From the NCBI GenBank assembly GCA_046706945.1, contig JBJKOY010000101.1, forward strand, positions 1 to 14,189: DNA of 14,189 nt. The letters run 5' to 3'. Below the pieces are notes generated by a model. It ran no database searches and had not been told where the DNA came from. It was given only the letters and a program-made list of their open reading frames with translations. Position numbers and translations under genes: made by a program. The stretch is from FEN-1297 sp046706945. Its GTDB lineage: Bacteria; Bacteroidota; Ignavibacteria; Ignavibacteriales; Ignavibacteriaceae. Shown here piece after piece: positions 6,263-14,189 of this stretch (its first letter is position 1; each line of letters starts with the position of its first letter).

Positions 6263-7495
6263 TTGAAAAACACTGAATTAAATATATTAGATGAGATAAC
6301 CAAGAAGTATCTTCTTCCAGGGGACTTTAAAAAGTTTAAAAAATCTTTCAATCCATCCGAAATAGAAATTACAAACGTTCATCAAGGCATAAAAAAAAGA
6401 ACAATTTCTAGGGCGAAATCGATAAAATATTCGAAAACTTACGCAGATAAACTTATTAATTTTATTAATTACTGCATACAAAAACCTCTGAGATCTACAC
6501 TACTATCCAATTTAGGGGAAGCATTTAACATTGCGGGATTCAACGATGCTTCACTTAAATTACTTCTTGAATTAACTCATATCTTTGATAATCATAATAA
6601 ATCTCTTAATGCTTATACTCTATTATTAATAGGAAGAATATATTTCGAGAAGGGTTACAGAAAAAAAAGCAATAGCTTTGTCAATCAAGCATTGAAAATA
6701 TTCGTTAAGATAAACGATAAAAGCGGATTAATTAATTGCTATAATCTTCTAGGATGCAATTATACAGAAAATAGTAATTTAATACAGGGAGCGAGAAATT
6801 ATAAAAAATGCTTGTCAATTTTAAATGAAAAAGACGATCCCCTATTAAGAGCGAAAATAGAAATGAATCTCGGGGTCATATATTTGATTCAATGTGATTA
6901 TAAATTGTCGCTTTATTATTCTCAATGCGCATTGTTAAAACTTGAAAGATTAAATGATATCCTAAATATTGCCATGTTAAGATATAATATGGGATCTAAT
7001 TATTATGAACTAGGGGAACTGGATAGAGCATTAAATGAATTTGATAAATGTTTAATAATATCTTTAAATCACGGTTTTTACCTAAATGTAGGTCGAGTAT
7101 ATCAAGAGAAGGCAAAAATATCCATTGTTAAGGAAGATATTAAATTAGCTATCGGCTATTGGCGAAAAGCAGCTGAAATATATGATAAGATTAATGATCC
7201 AATTTTAAGGATCATCTTATTGAAAACGAGAGGAATAATTTCGAGAAAACAAAGGAATTATTCTCTTGCGGAAAAGTTATTAACAGGAAATAAAAAATTA
7301 TTATTGAAGTATAATAATAAAATAATGTTTGCTGAAAACGAATTGGAATTAGGTTATTTATATAAAGAGTGGGGTCAAACAGATAAAGCTTTGGCATCAT
7401 TTAGAAATGCTGCAAAAATATATAATAGAATTAATATCAGACATATGTCGGAAAAAGCCGAGTCGGAAATAAATAATCTCCGGTCATTAAATTAG
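6263..7495 (+). CDS. Cytosolic TPR-repeat protein, TTG start
   Basis: 410 aa, no signal peptide or membrane segment. An N-terminal basic, helical region of about 75 residues (including KKFKKSF and GIKKRTISRAK) precedes roughly seven to eight tetratricopeptide repeats from about residue 80 to 400. Examples are LSNLGEAFNIAGF, LGVIYLIQCDYKLSLYYSQCALL, NMGSNYYELGELDRALNEFDKCL and LGYLYKEWGQTDKALASFRNAAKIY. TTG 6263 is chosen because an in-frame stop (6254-6256) lies just upstream and the first in-frame ATG is deep inside the repeats. ATT 6257 is a less likely alternative with better spacing to AAAGGA. The protein probably acts as a protein- or peptide-binding scaffold or regulator. It shares AT-rich codon use and repeat style with the TPR protein at the window start, but no DNA-binding partner is encoded next to it. 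Its partner is unknown. Confidence 0.85.
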   Translation: MKNTELNILDEITKKYLLPGDFKKFKKSFNPSEIEITNVHQGIKKRTISRAKSIKYSKTYADKLINFINYCIQKPLRSTLLSNLGEAFNIAGFNDASLKLLLELTHIFDNHNKSLNAYTLLLIGRIYFEKGYRKKSNSFVNQALKIFVKINDKSGLINCYNLLGCNYTENSNLIQGARNYKKCLSILNEKDDPLLRAKIEMNLGVIYLIQCDYKLSLYYSQCALLKLERLNDILNIAMLRYNMGSNYYELGELDRALNEFDKCLIISLNHGFYLNVGRVYQEKAKISIVKEDIKLAIGYWRKAAEIYDKINDPILRIILLKTRGIISRKQRNYSLAEKLLTGNKKLLLKYNNKIMFAENELELGYLYKEWGQTDKALASFRNAAKIYNRINIRHMSEKAESEINNLRSLN

Positions 7496-7627
7496 ATCTT
7501 AATTTGTAGAAAAATTACCAATATTAAGCATTCGATTAATCTTTTTATTTTTAATTTATTTCCAATATCTTATATTACTTTTGAAATACGAAAAATTTTT
7601 ATTATTAACCGAATAAAGATTCACGAA

Positions 7628-8935
7628 ATGAAATTTTCGGAATTCAAGAAAAACCTGGAAACGAACGGAAATAAAATCCCCGCTCCGGATGAATCGTCTG
7701 TAAAGATCAAGAATCTGGAGGTAATCCTCGATATTGTAAAGAGTATAAATAAGACGCTGATACTGGAGGATGTCCTTGAGTTGGTTTTAAAAAAAGCAAT
7801 TGAACTTACCAATTCGGACAGGGGTTTCATCGTTTTAAGAAATTCTTCGGGATCGCTGGAGTATAAACTCGGTCTCGATTCTGAAAACAACCAACTCAAC
7901 GAAGAAATGTTTCATATAAGCACGACCGTTGTGCATGATGTTTTTACCACCGGGCAATCAAGATTTATAGAAGGCGCTCAAAGCGACGCAAATAACGATC
8001 CGAGTAAGAGTATTTTAAGCCTGGAGCTTCAGACAATTTTATGTTCTCCCCTGATTACCGAAGATAAAAAAATAGGCGTTATTTATGTCGATAGCCGGCA
8101 CCTGCATAAAATTAACGTTAAAGAAATTACCGATACCTACGAAATCCTTGCCGGGCAGGCCGCTACGGCCATAAGAAATGCCCAGCTTTATAACGGGCAA
8201 ATCAATGCTTACAACGCACTAAACGAAGCAAATATTCAACTGATACAGGCCGAAAGGAAAGCCTTAAAGTCAAGCATCGACGCGGAAATCGGCCAGTCCC
8301 TTCAGGGACTTGTGCATCTTGCCCTTCTCGAAACGGAGAGCCTTATGCGTACAATCGAAAAAACGCAAAAGGAAATTGAAACCAGGGAGAACGAGACGGA
8401 TTCGGTTTTACTGGACAGGCTGAAATTGAAATCAAAAGTTGCTGTCGACAGCATAAGGAGTATTCAAAAATATGCCCAGGTCTTGATAGAAACATCCATA
8501 ATGAATCTAAACAAAGACAGCGGCGATCTGAACAGAACAATACAGTCCGTGATAAAATATCTTTCACCCATGAAAAAGTTTCAAAATGTTATATTTAAAA
8601 CCGAATTCAATAACATACCGTTTTGTACTTACGACTCGGAGCAGATACAACATTTGCTGGTTCACCTGTATAACAACGCCGTGGAAGCCAGAAACGACGC
8701 TACCGTTTTTACAAGGTCTTTTTATGACGATAACCATGTATTTATAGAAGTTTCGGATAACGGTCCGGGTTTTCCGCCCGAAGTAAAAAATCCTTTCTTC
8801 GAAATTATTACTTCAAAGAAAACCAGCTACGGGCTTTATTTATGTAAAAGTATAATAGACAGGCACAACGGACACATAAAGATATTGGAAAGAGATAAAG
8901 GCGCTAAACTTCAATTTTCATTACCGGTTTATTAA
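7628..8935 (+). CDS. GAF-domain sensor histidine-kinase-like protein
   Basis: 435 aa, no membrane segment. A GAF domain spans about 30-190 (ILDIVKSINKTLILEDVLELVLKKAIEL, DRGFIVLRN, LCSPLI, GVIYVDSR, ILAGQAATAIRNAQLY), a fold that senses small ligands or cofactors. A long coiled-coil stretch (about 190-290) follows, then a GHKL ATPase domain with N-box HLYNNAVEA, G1 DNGPGF and a G2 region YGLYLCKSI. The usual H-box (H-E/D-L-R-T-P) is absent. His230, in GLVHLALLE, is the only histidine in a helix near the right place, so autophosphorylation is uncertain. The next gene, a hybrid kinase, starts two bases after the stop, so the two are cotranscribed and may form a pair, perhaps as heterodimeric or sequential sensors. 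Less AT-rich codons than the preceding TPR gene. Called a kinase-like sensor with confidence; the signal is unknown. Confidence 0.87.
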   Translation: MKFSEFKKNLETNGNKIPAPDESSVKIKNLEVILDIVKSINKTLILEDVLELVLKKAIELTNSDRGFIVLRNSSGSLEYKLGLDSENNQLNEEMFHISTTVVHDVFTTGQSRFIEGAQSDANNDPSKSILSLELQTILCSPLITEDKKIGVIYVDSRHLHKINVKEITDTYEILAGQAATAIRNAQLYNGQINAYNALNEANIQLIQAERKALKSSIDAEIGQSLQGLVHLALLETESLMRTIEKTQKEIETRENETDSVLLDRLKLKSKVAVDSIRSIQKYAQVLIETSIMNLNKDSGDLNRTIQSVIKYLSPMKKFQNVIFKTEFNNIPFCTYDSEQIQHLLVHLYNNAVEARNDATVFTRSFYDDNHVFIEVSDNGPGFPPEVKNPFFEIITSKKTSYGLYLCKSIIDRHNGHIKILERDKGAKLQFSLPVY

Positions 8936-8937
8936 AA

Positions 8938-10452
8938 ATGACTGATCCTTTTATAAATTATTTCCGGATGCTGTACGATCAGCTGCCTTTCCCGCTTCAG
9001 GTAATAAACGAGGAGGGTAAAATTGCTTTTGTCAATAATGCCTTTACATCGCTTTGGGGATATAATTTATCGGAACTCGACGAATATACAATATATAACG
9101 ATTCCGAGCTTAAAAAAAACGGAGTATTGAACATTATATTAAAAACTTTTACGAGAAAGAATTCCGTATTTATTAACAACTACGCCGATTCGCTGCTTAA
9201 AAGCAAAGAGATTACCGTACCCGTTTTTCGAACCAAAATATTTTATTCTTCTCTTGAAAAAAAAGGATTTGTTGTCCTTTTGCACCAGGACGAAACGGAG
9301 CTTATTCTTGCCGAAGCCGAAGCAAAAAAAGCACGCGACGGTAATAAAGAAGCCGAAAGATTGAAAGATTCTTTTTTGACTGTCCTGTCCCACGAGTTGA
9401 GAACACCCCTGAATATAGTCCTCGGTTATGCTTCGATTATAAAAGAAAGTATGAAGGAGAAATTAAGCTCGGAAGACAAAGTATATCTAGATAATCTTTA
9501 TAACGGAAGCGAAAGGCTGTACAATACGATAACCCAAATGCTGGAATTCGCACAAATCGAAGCGGGTAATTTCGTGCTGAATACCGAAATCGTGGACATT
9601 ATGAGCGTACTCAGAAACTGCATCGACATCAACAGTAAGTTAGCCGCCGAAAAAAAGATCGAAATAAAAACTAAATTCAACAGCCAAAAAATATCGGTCG
9701 AGGTAGATATTCAAAGCCTGGAAAATGCCGTTAACAATGTATTGAACAATGCGATCAAATTCACACGCCACGGTTTTGTTGAAATTGAAACAGATGTTCT
9801 TGAAGATAAAGACCTTGCGGTTATTCGGATAAAGGATTCGGGAGTCGGAATTTCCCCTCATTATCTAGATCATCTTTTCATGCCTTTCAGCCAGGAAGAA
9901 TCAACGATCGGAAGGAATTACGAAGGCAACGGACTGGGCCTTGCGCTGTCGAAAAGGTATATTGAAAAAATGGGAGGATCGCTTCTGGTGGACAGCATTA
10001 AGGGCGTGGGTTCTTCTTTTACGATCACTCTTCCTTTGTCCGCCAACAGGAACAAAGTAAAAGAACAACCGGATGCGGAAGTAAATAAAAATCTACCGAA
10101 AGTATTATTGATTGATGATCTCAACGAATCTTCGGCCCTCTTGAATGCATTCGTAAAAAATTTATATGATTTGAAGTTCTGTAATCTGCAGGAATTCAAC
10201 CTAAAGCTTATCGAAGAAATGGATCCGGAAATAATTATCATTGATGCAAATCAGGCAAACTGGAACGATACACGCAGATTATGCAGGGATATTAAAGATT
10301 ATAATTCTCGCAAACGGCCCGTAATAGTCATCTCCAGCGAGTATCTGGATGAAAAAATAGAAGAGTTTTATTCTACCGGGGCCGATAAGTTTTTAGTCAA
10401 ACCGTTCTCCAAAGCAGATATTATTAAAACCATTCAGGAATATACTGTTTAA
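8938..10452 (+). CDS. Hybrid sensor histidine kinase: PAS, HisKA, HATPase, receiver
   Basis: 504 aa, soluble. A PAS domain occupies about 10-120 (LPFPLQVINEEGKIAFVNNAFTSLWGY), followed by a short charged coiled coil. The HisKA dimerisation helix carries LSHELRTPLN with phospho-acceptor His152. The HATPase_c domain shows N-box NNVLNNAIKF, G1 KDSGVGIS, F-box-like FMPFSQEE and G2 GNGLGLALSK. The C-terminal receiver (about 388-504) keeps the acidic pair Asp393/Asp394, phospho-acceptor Asp436 (IIIIDAN), VISSE and Lys488 (LVKPFS), so it should be active. The architecture fits an internal His-to-Asp phosphorelay. The output must lie elsewhere, since no DNA-binding domain is present; a phosphotransfer protein or response regulator is needed. 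The start ATG follows the previous stop by two bases, so it is in an operon with the GAF-kinase gene. The final TAA is followed by a 227-base gap. Confidence 0.94.
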   Translation: MTDPFINYFRMLYDQLPFPLQVINEEGKIAFVNNAFTSLWGYNLSELDEYTIYNDSELKKNGVLNIILKTFTRKNSVFINNYADSLLKSKEITVPVFRTKIFYSSLEKKGFVVLLHQDETELILAEAEAKKARDGNKEAERLKDSFLTVLSHELRTPLNIVLGYASIIKESMKEKLSSEDKVYLDNLYNGSERLYNTITQMLEFAQIEAGNFVLNTEIVDIMSVLRNCIDINSKLAAEKKIEIKTKFNSQKISVEVDIQSLENAVNNVLNNAIKFTRHGFVEIETDVLEDKDLAVIRIKDSGVGISPHYLDHLFMPFSQEESTIGRNYEGNGLGLALSKRYIEKMGGSLLVDSIKGVGSSFTITLPLSANRNKVKEQPDAEVNKNLPKVLLIDDLNESSALLNAFVKNLYDLKFCNLQEFNLKLIEEMDPEIIIIDANQANWNDTRRLCRDIKDYNSRKRPVIVISSEYLDEKIEEFYSTGADKFLVKPFSKADIIKTIQEYTV

Positions 10453-10522
10453 ATAACCGAAAAGCCGCACTTGTTTTATTTTAGCATTAAGCGAGAAGAT
10501 ATTCATATTTAATTAAGGAAAC

Positions 10523-10549
10523 GCCGGTAAAATCGGCCTTCGGCTTTTT
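10523..10549 (+). terminator. Weak possible terminator after the kinase operon
   Basis: In the 227-base gap after the hybrid kinase, GCCG (10523-10526) can pair with CGGC at 10534-10537 or 10541-10544, and a run of five T follows the latter. The stem is only 4 bp, so the call is weak. The rest of the gap (10453-10679) shows no gene and no clear promoter. Confidence 0.25.
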
Positions 10550-10679
10550 CAATAACTTCGAGAATATTTTTAACTGCGCTCCCTAACTTTAAAAACACAG
10601 GTTAATTGAGTACTTTTAGAACAACTAAATCATGTAATGGTTAAATTTAAAATATTATTTAATTTATAAAGCTGTTGAC

Positions 10680-12353
10680 ATGGATGAGTTAATAAAAAAA
10701 GTTCAAAGCGCATATAAAAAATGGGAAAATGATTTTTATTTTAAATCTATGCGGAAATCCGGCAAGGAACGGAAAAATTTTACCACCGCATCGTTTGTCC
10801 CTGTTGATCCGCTTTATACGCCCGCAGATTTCTATTGCGGAGAGTATCTTGAAAATGTCGGCTTCCCCGGTTTGTTTCCCTTTACCCGGGGAATACAGTC
10901 AACAATGTACCGGGGAAGACTATGGACAATGAGACAATATGCGGGATTCGGGACGGCAAAAGAATCAAACGAAAGGTACAAGTATTTGCTGGCTCACGGT
11001 ACTTCCGGTTTATCGGTAGCGTTCGATCTTCCCACCCAAATTGGGTACGACAGCGACGATCCCGCTGCGTTCGGCGAAGTGGGGAAAGTAGGAGTTGCGA
11101 TCGATACCCTTGCGGATATGGAAATTTTATTCAACCAGATTCCTCTTGAAAAAATATCGACGTCTATGACGATAAATGCCTCGGCATCCGTCCTTCTGGC
11201 TATGTATATAGCAGTAGCGGAAAAACAAGGCGCTGCAAAAGATAAAATAAGCGGGACAATACAGAACGATATTCTGAAAGAATATATTGCGCGGGGCACG
11301 TATATTTATCCGCCGAAAGCTTCGATGAGATTAATAACGGACATATTTAAATATTGCTCCGCTGAAGTACCGAAGTGGAATACAATATCTATTTCAGGAT
11401 ATCATATAAGGGAAGCGGGTTCTACTGCCGCTCAGGAAATAGGATTTACCCTTGCAAACGGAATTGCATACGTGGAAGAAGCCGTTAAAGCCGGACTTAA
11501 CGTAGACGAATTTGCCGGGAGGCTGTCTTTCTTTTTTAACGCTCACAACGATTTATTCGAGGAAATCGCAAAATACAGGGCCGCCAGAAGATTATGGGCG
11601 AAAATTATGAAAGAAAGATTTAACGCCGCGGAAGAGAAATCAATGATGCTCAGATTCCATTCCCAAACTGCCGGTTCCGCTCTCACCGCACAGCAGATAG
11701 ATAATAATATAATCCGGGTAACAATCCAGGCCCTGGCTGCAGTACTGGGAGGCACGCAAAGCCTGCACACCAATTCAAAAGACGAGGCGCTGGCTCTCCC
11801 GACGGAGAATTCGGTAACTACTGCTTTGAGAACTCAGCAGATCATTGCGTACGAAAGCGGCGTAACAAATACGATAGATCCTATAGCCGGTTCCTTTTAC
11901 GTTGAAAGAATGACCGACGAGATTGAAAAAGATGCTCTGAAATATATTGACCGTATAGATTCGCTCGGCGGTATGATCGGTGCCATAGAAGCAGGTTATG
12001 TTCAGAAAGAAATTCAGGAAGCCGCATACAGATTCGAGAAGGAAATTGAAAGCGGCGAAAAAATAGTCGTGGGCGTAAATAAATTTAAAATTGAGGAAGA
12101 TACCCGTCCCGACCTGCTAAAAATAGATATGAAAGTACAGGAAGAACAGGTTAAATTCCTTCAAAAAGTTAAAAGCGAAAGAGATAATGATAAAGTTGCC
12201 TCGGTGCTCTTGAGTCTTCAAACGGCGGCCGGAGGAAGCGGTAACCTGATGCCGTATATAATCGATGCGGTTAAGGCATATGCCAGCGTGGGAGAGATCT
12301 GCAATACCCTGCGTAAGATATTCGGCGAATACAAAGAAACGATAGTAATTTAA
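10680..12353 (+). CDS. Methylmalonyl-CoA mutase large subunit (no B12-binding domain)
   Basis: 557 aa TIM-barrel acyl-CoA mutase subunit, which with adenosylcobalamin interconverts methylmalonyl-CoA and succinyl-CoA. Family blocks are clear: TRGIQSTMYRGRLWTMRQYAGFGT (its parts at about 69-92), GLSVAFDLPTQIGYDSD, GTIQNDILKEYIARGTYIYPP, ISISGYHIREAG and HSQTAGSALTAQQ. By alignment from memory to the Propionibacterium enzyme, residues that set substrate specificity are the methylmalonyl type: Tyr87 (Tyr89 there; Phe in isobutyryl-CoA mutase, Ile in hydroxyisobutyryl-CoA mutase), Arg205 (Arg207; Gln in the others) and catalytic His242 (His244). Single-chain enzymes are about 170 residues longer because they carry a C-terminal cobalamin domain, absent here. 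A separate small B12-binding subunit must therefore be encoded outside the window. The epimerase gene follows after 78 bases, consistent with one pathway unit. The start has no strong ribosome binding site. Confidence 0.93.
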   Translation: MDELIKKVQSAYKKWENDFYFKSMRKSGKERKNFTTASFVPVDPLYTPADFYCGEYLENVGFPGLFPFTRGIQSTMYRGRLWTMRQYAGFGTAKESNERYKYLLAHGTSGLSVAFDLPTQIGYDSDDPAAFGEVGKVGVAIDTLADMEILFNQIPLEKISTSMTINASASVLLAMYIAVAEKQGAAKDKISGTIQNDILKEYIARGTYIYPPKASMRLITDIFKYCSAEVPKWNTISISGYHIREAGSTAAQEIGFTLANGIAYVEEAVKAGLNVDEFAGRLSFFFNAHNDLFEEIAKYRAARRLWAKIMKERFNAAEEKSMMLRFHSQTAGSALTAQQIDNNIIRVTIQALAAVLGGTQSLHTNSKDEALALPTENSVTTALRTQQIIAYESGVTNTIDPIAGSFYVERMTDEIEKDALKYIDRIDSLGGMIGAIEAGYVQKEIQEAAYRFEKEIESGEKIVVGVNKFKIEEDTRPDLLKIDMKVQEEQVKFLQKVKSERDNDKVASVLLSLQTAAGGSGNLMPYIIDAVKAYASVGEICNTLRKIFGEYKETIVI

Positions 12354-12431
12354 ATTTTTTATTTGCGGCGGTACGGTTTCAACTTATTTAATTTTTAACA
12401 ATATTTCGTCAACCAATTCCCGGGGACATTA

Positions 12432-12836
12432 ATGCAAGTCACAATGATCGAACACATCGGCATAGCCGTTAAAAACCTTGCGGAATCTATAAGATTCTAC
12501 GAGGACGTACTGGGATTGAAATGTTATGCCGTTGAGGAAGTAGAGGATCAAAAAGTACGCACGGCTTTTTTCATGATAGGACAAACAAAGATAGAACTTT
12601 TAGAATCCACGGAACCATCCGGCCCGATAGGAAAATTTATTGAAAAAAAAGGTGAGGGAATTCATCATCTGGCCTTCAAGGTAACCGGCCTTGAGAAAGT
12701 GCTTGCCGAAGTTGAAGCCAAAGGCATTCAACTTATAGATAAAAAGCCGCGTATAGGTGCTGAGAATCTGAGCATAGCTTTTCTGCACCCTAAATCCACC
12801 AACGGAGTTTTGACCGAACTTTGCGAAAATAAATAA
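12432..12836 (+). CDS. mce: Methylmalonyl-CoA epimerase
   Basis: 134 aa, the normal length for this vicinal-oxygen-chelate enzyme, which converts (S)- to (R)-methylmalonyl-CoA for the mutase. It has two glyoxalase-like beta-alpha-beta-beta-beta halves. Visible landmarks are IEHIGIAVKNL (metal ligand His8), FYEDVLGL, KIELLES, GEGIHHLAF (His78/His79, one a metal ligand) and the C-terminal LTELCE (Glu129 as ligand). ATG 12432 lies 5 bases after GGGGA (12422-12426), a good ribosome binding site. ATG 12444 is an alternative start four codons in. The position just after the mutase supports the assignment and suggests cotranscription, although a 78-base gap separates them. Confidence 0.93.
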   Translation: MQVTMIEHIGIAVKNLAESIRFYEDVLGLKCYAVEEVEDQKVRTAFFMIGQTKIELLESTEPSGPIGKFIEKKGEGIHHLAFKVTGLEKVLAEVEAKGIQLIDKKPRIGAENLSIAFLHPKSTNGVLTELCENK

Positions 12837-12981
12837 TGTCCTCATAAGCGTCATTGCGGTTGTATTCGGGAGCTTAATGATTTGTTTAATAACCACAGGC
12901 GAAATTTTATAAATAGGGAGGACGGCTGACTGTTCTGCCATAATTAGGTAATTACTGTTCTATCTCTATAAGGGAACTTCC

Positions 12982-13713
12982 ATGAATAAATCGGTAAATT
13001 GTTGGTTTAGCCCCAACCTTAACAGAGACATGAATATAACCGGCCACGGATACTACGGCTACGCCTTGCTTTTATTTTTAACTTCGGATTCGGAATATCC
13101 CGGAAATGAGAATTCCCAAATAATAGATTGCATAAGTAATTTTATAAATAACGGAACTGTTAAGGCGTATACGGTCAATAGTTTCGGAGAAGAGAACCGG
13201 ATGAAAAAAAACGTCTCCGCCTCCGAGACAGCTTTGCTTCAGCAAAGTTATAATAAATACATCGAAAGCGAAGTAGTCTCTTTTATAAATAAAGACTGCG
13301 GCGGAAATGTCCCGATTATTGTATGCGGTGCATCAACGGGTGCTTATCTGGCGGTAAATGCTTTTTTTAGACGTCCGGATTTGTTCGAAGGAGTAATAGG
13401 AATGAGCGGTAATTATGATTTAAGGACTTATACCGGAGGCTATTTTGACGATAATTGTTATTTTAATTCTCCGGTTGATTTTTTGCCCAACCTTACGGAT
13501 GAAAGAATATTGAGAGATATGCATAGTAAGAACATCATTCTCGCCTGCGGACAGGGGGAGAACGAAAATTCCGCTGCGTCTCAAAAATTATCGGCTATTT
13601 TGAACGTCAAAAAAATAAACCACTGGCTGGATATTTGGGGGAGCGATATGAACCATGATTGGTTTACCTGGCAAAAAATGCTTCCTTATTTTTTGGAAAA
13701 TATAAACGTTTGA
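12982..13713 (+). CDS. Putative esterase, alpha/beta-hydrolase fold
   Basis: 243 aa, the usual length for the esterase-D-like (PF00756-type) family. The N-terminus SPNLNRDMNITGHGYYGYALLLF matches the family opening. The nucleophile elbow is GASTG with Ser118, and a late histidine (His225 in MNHDWFTW) fits the catalytic base. The stretch YFDDNCYFNSPVDFLPNL is typical of the family. No signal peptide, so cytosolic. The substrate is unknown; relatives hydrolyse carboxylic or thioesters. AAGGGA just upstream of ATG 12982 is a convincing ribosome binding site. The next gene starts 5 bases after its stop, so they are probably cotranscribed. The 145 bases before it contain no gene. Confidence 0.88.
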   Translation: MNKSVNCWFSPNLNRDMNITGHGYYGYALLLFLTSDSEYPGNENSQIIDCISNFINNGTVKAYTVNSFGEENRMKKNVSASETALLQQSYNKYIESEVVSFINKDCGGNVPIIVCGASTGAYLAVNAFFRRPDLFEGVIGMSGNYDLRTYTGGYFDDNCYFNSPVDFLPNLTDERILRDMHSKNIILACGQGENENSAASQKLSAILNVKKINHWLDIWGSDMNHDWFTWQKMLPYFLENINV

Positions 13714-13718
13714 TCTTT

Positions 13719-14189
13719 ATGTCGAAAATAGCAAACAACGATGCAATGACATGGAAAGAATATCTCCGTCAACCGCTCTTAAGGATTGAACTGATGGCAA
13801 CCTCCGTTTTGTTTATAGCTTCGTTATCGGGGCTGGCGCATTTTCTTAATTTCGTTGAATCTAGAAACGGGATTGTTCTGCCGGACCCCGTACTCAGATT
13901 GTTTGCGCCGGTAAATTTAACCTGGCTGACCTTCGGTTTAATATATTTTTCCGTTTTCTTTACCCTTTATTTGAATTATAAAAAACCTGCAAGATTAATG
14001 TTTATTATTCAGACATATATACTTGTTATCCTGATAAGAATGGCGGTAATGTATGTCGTTCCCTTTAATCCGCCTTTAGGGATGATAAGGCTGGACGATC
14101 CTTTCGTGCAATTCTTCGGAACCGGGCAATTGCTGACGAAAGACCTGTTTTTTTCCGGACACACCGCTCTAATGTTTCTCTTTTTTCTT
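13719..14189 (+). CDS. PAP2-type membrane phosphatase (sphingomyelin-synthase-like), 3' end outside the window
   Basis: 157 codons are visible from ATG 13719 to the window edge without a stop. After a short cytosolic start (MSKIANNDAMTWKEYLRQPLL), hydrophobic segments follow at about 27-44, 69-90 and 98-118. The block DLFFSGHTALM, with His148 in SGHT, is the hallmark of the PAP2_C / sphingomyelin synthase-like phosphatase group, in which this histidine is the nucleophile or its partner. Such proteins act on phospholipid head groups or lipid phosphates at the membrane. The start is 5 bases after the esterase stop, suggesting an operon. The rest of the catalytic site (a second His and an Asp) would be beyond the window, so activity cannot be judged. 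Confidence 0.82.
   Translation, partial: MSKIANNDAMTWKEYLRQPLLRIELMATSVLFIASLSGLAHFLNFVESRNGIVLPDPVLRLFAPVNLTWLTFGLIYFSVFFTLYLNYKKPARLMFIIQTYILVILIRMAVMYVVPFNPPLGMIRLDDPFVQFFGTGQLLTKDLFFSGHTALMFLFFL

Noticed and set aside
7581..7608. TTGAAA / TATTAA with a 16-base spacer as a promoter for the kinase operon
   Set aside because: In such AT-rich sequence this match is expected by chance, and the promoter consensus of this lineage may differ.

Overview
The window looks like chromosomal DNA from an AT-rich Gram-negative bacterium of the Bacteroidota/Ignavibacteriota type. This is inferred from the gene content: an outer-membrane peptidase/propeller/barrel protein, a hybrid PAS-kinase-receiver, a split methylmalonyl-CoA mutase and many TPR proteins. 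No RNA gene, insertion sequence or CRISPR array was seen. All convincing genes lie on the + strand, and no gene-free stretch exceeds 300 bases.

Layout. (1) Bases 1-3157 form a very AT-rich module. It holds a TPR protein cut by the window start and, joined by a TAATG overlap, a sigma-54 activator (bEBP) whose receiver domain lacks the phosphorylation residues. After these comes a 228-base intergenic region with three GTAA...TTAC dyads and a consensus -24/-12 promoter. That promoter drives a 113-aa exported protein ending in three nearly identical 16-residue repeats, closed by a strong terminator. (2) Bases 3179-6121 encode a 980-aa exported protein with a zinc-peptidase-like domain, a TolB/WD40-like propeller and a C-terminal barrel-like region. 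(3) Bases 6263-7495 encode a second AT-rich TPR protein with a TTG start, its ribosome binding site lying in an 11-bp hairpin. (4) Bases 7628-10452 encode two sensor kinases two bases apart: a GAF-ATPase protein without a standard H-box, and a PAS-HisKA-HATPase-REC hybrid. (5) Bases 10680-12836 encode the methylmalonyl-CoA mutase large subunit and methylmalonyl-CoA epimerase, for propionyl-CoA/succinyl-CoA interconversion. (6) From 12982 on lie an alpha/beta-hydrolase esterase and the start of a PAP2-type membrane phosphatase that runs off the window.

How it may work together. Module 1 is the most interesting part. The TPR protein could control the phosphorylation-independent activator, which would bind the upstream dyads and switch on sigma-54 transcription of the small exported repeat protein. 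A 13-bp dyad from the upstream region recurs, 11 of 13 bases identical, in every 48-bp coding repeat. A cytosolic TPR protein, a regulator and an exported repeat peptide resemble, by analogy only, TPR-receptor peptide signalling (RRNPP) in Gram-positives. The promoter, repeats, dyads and pseudo-receiver are visible in the sequence; the circuit is inference. Regions 4-6 look like ordinary, less AT-rich chromosomal genes.
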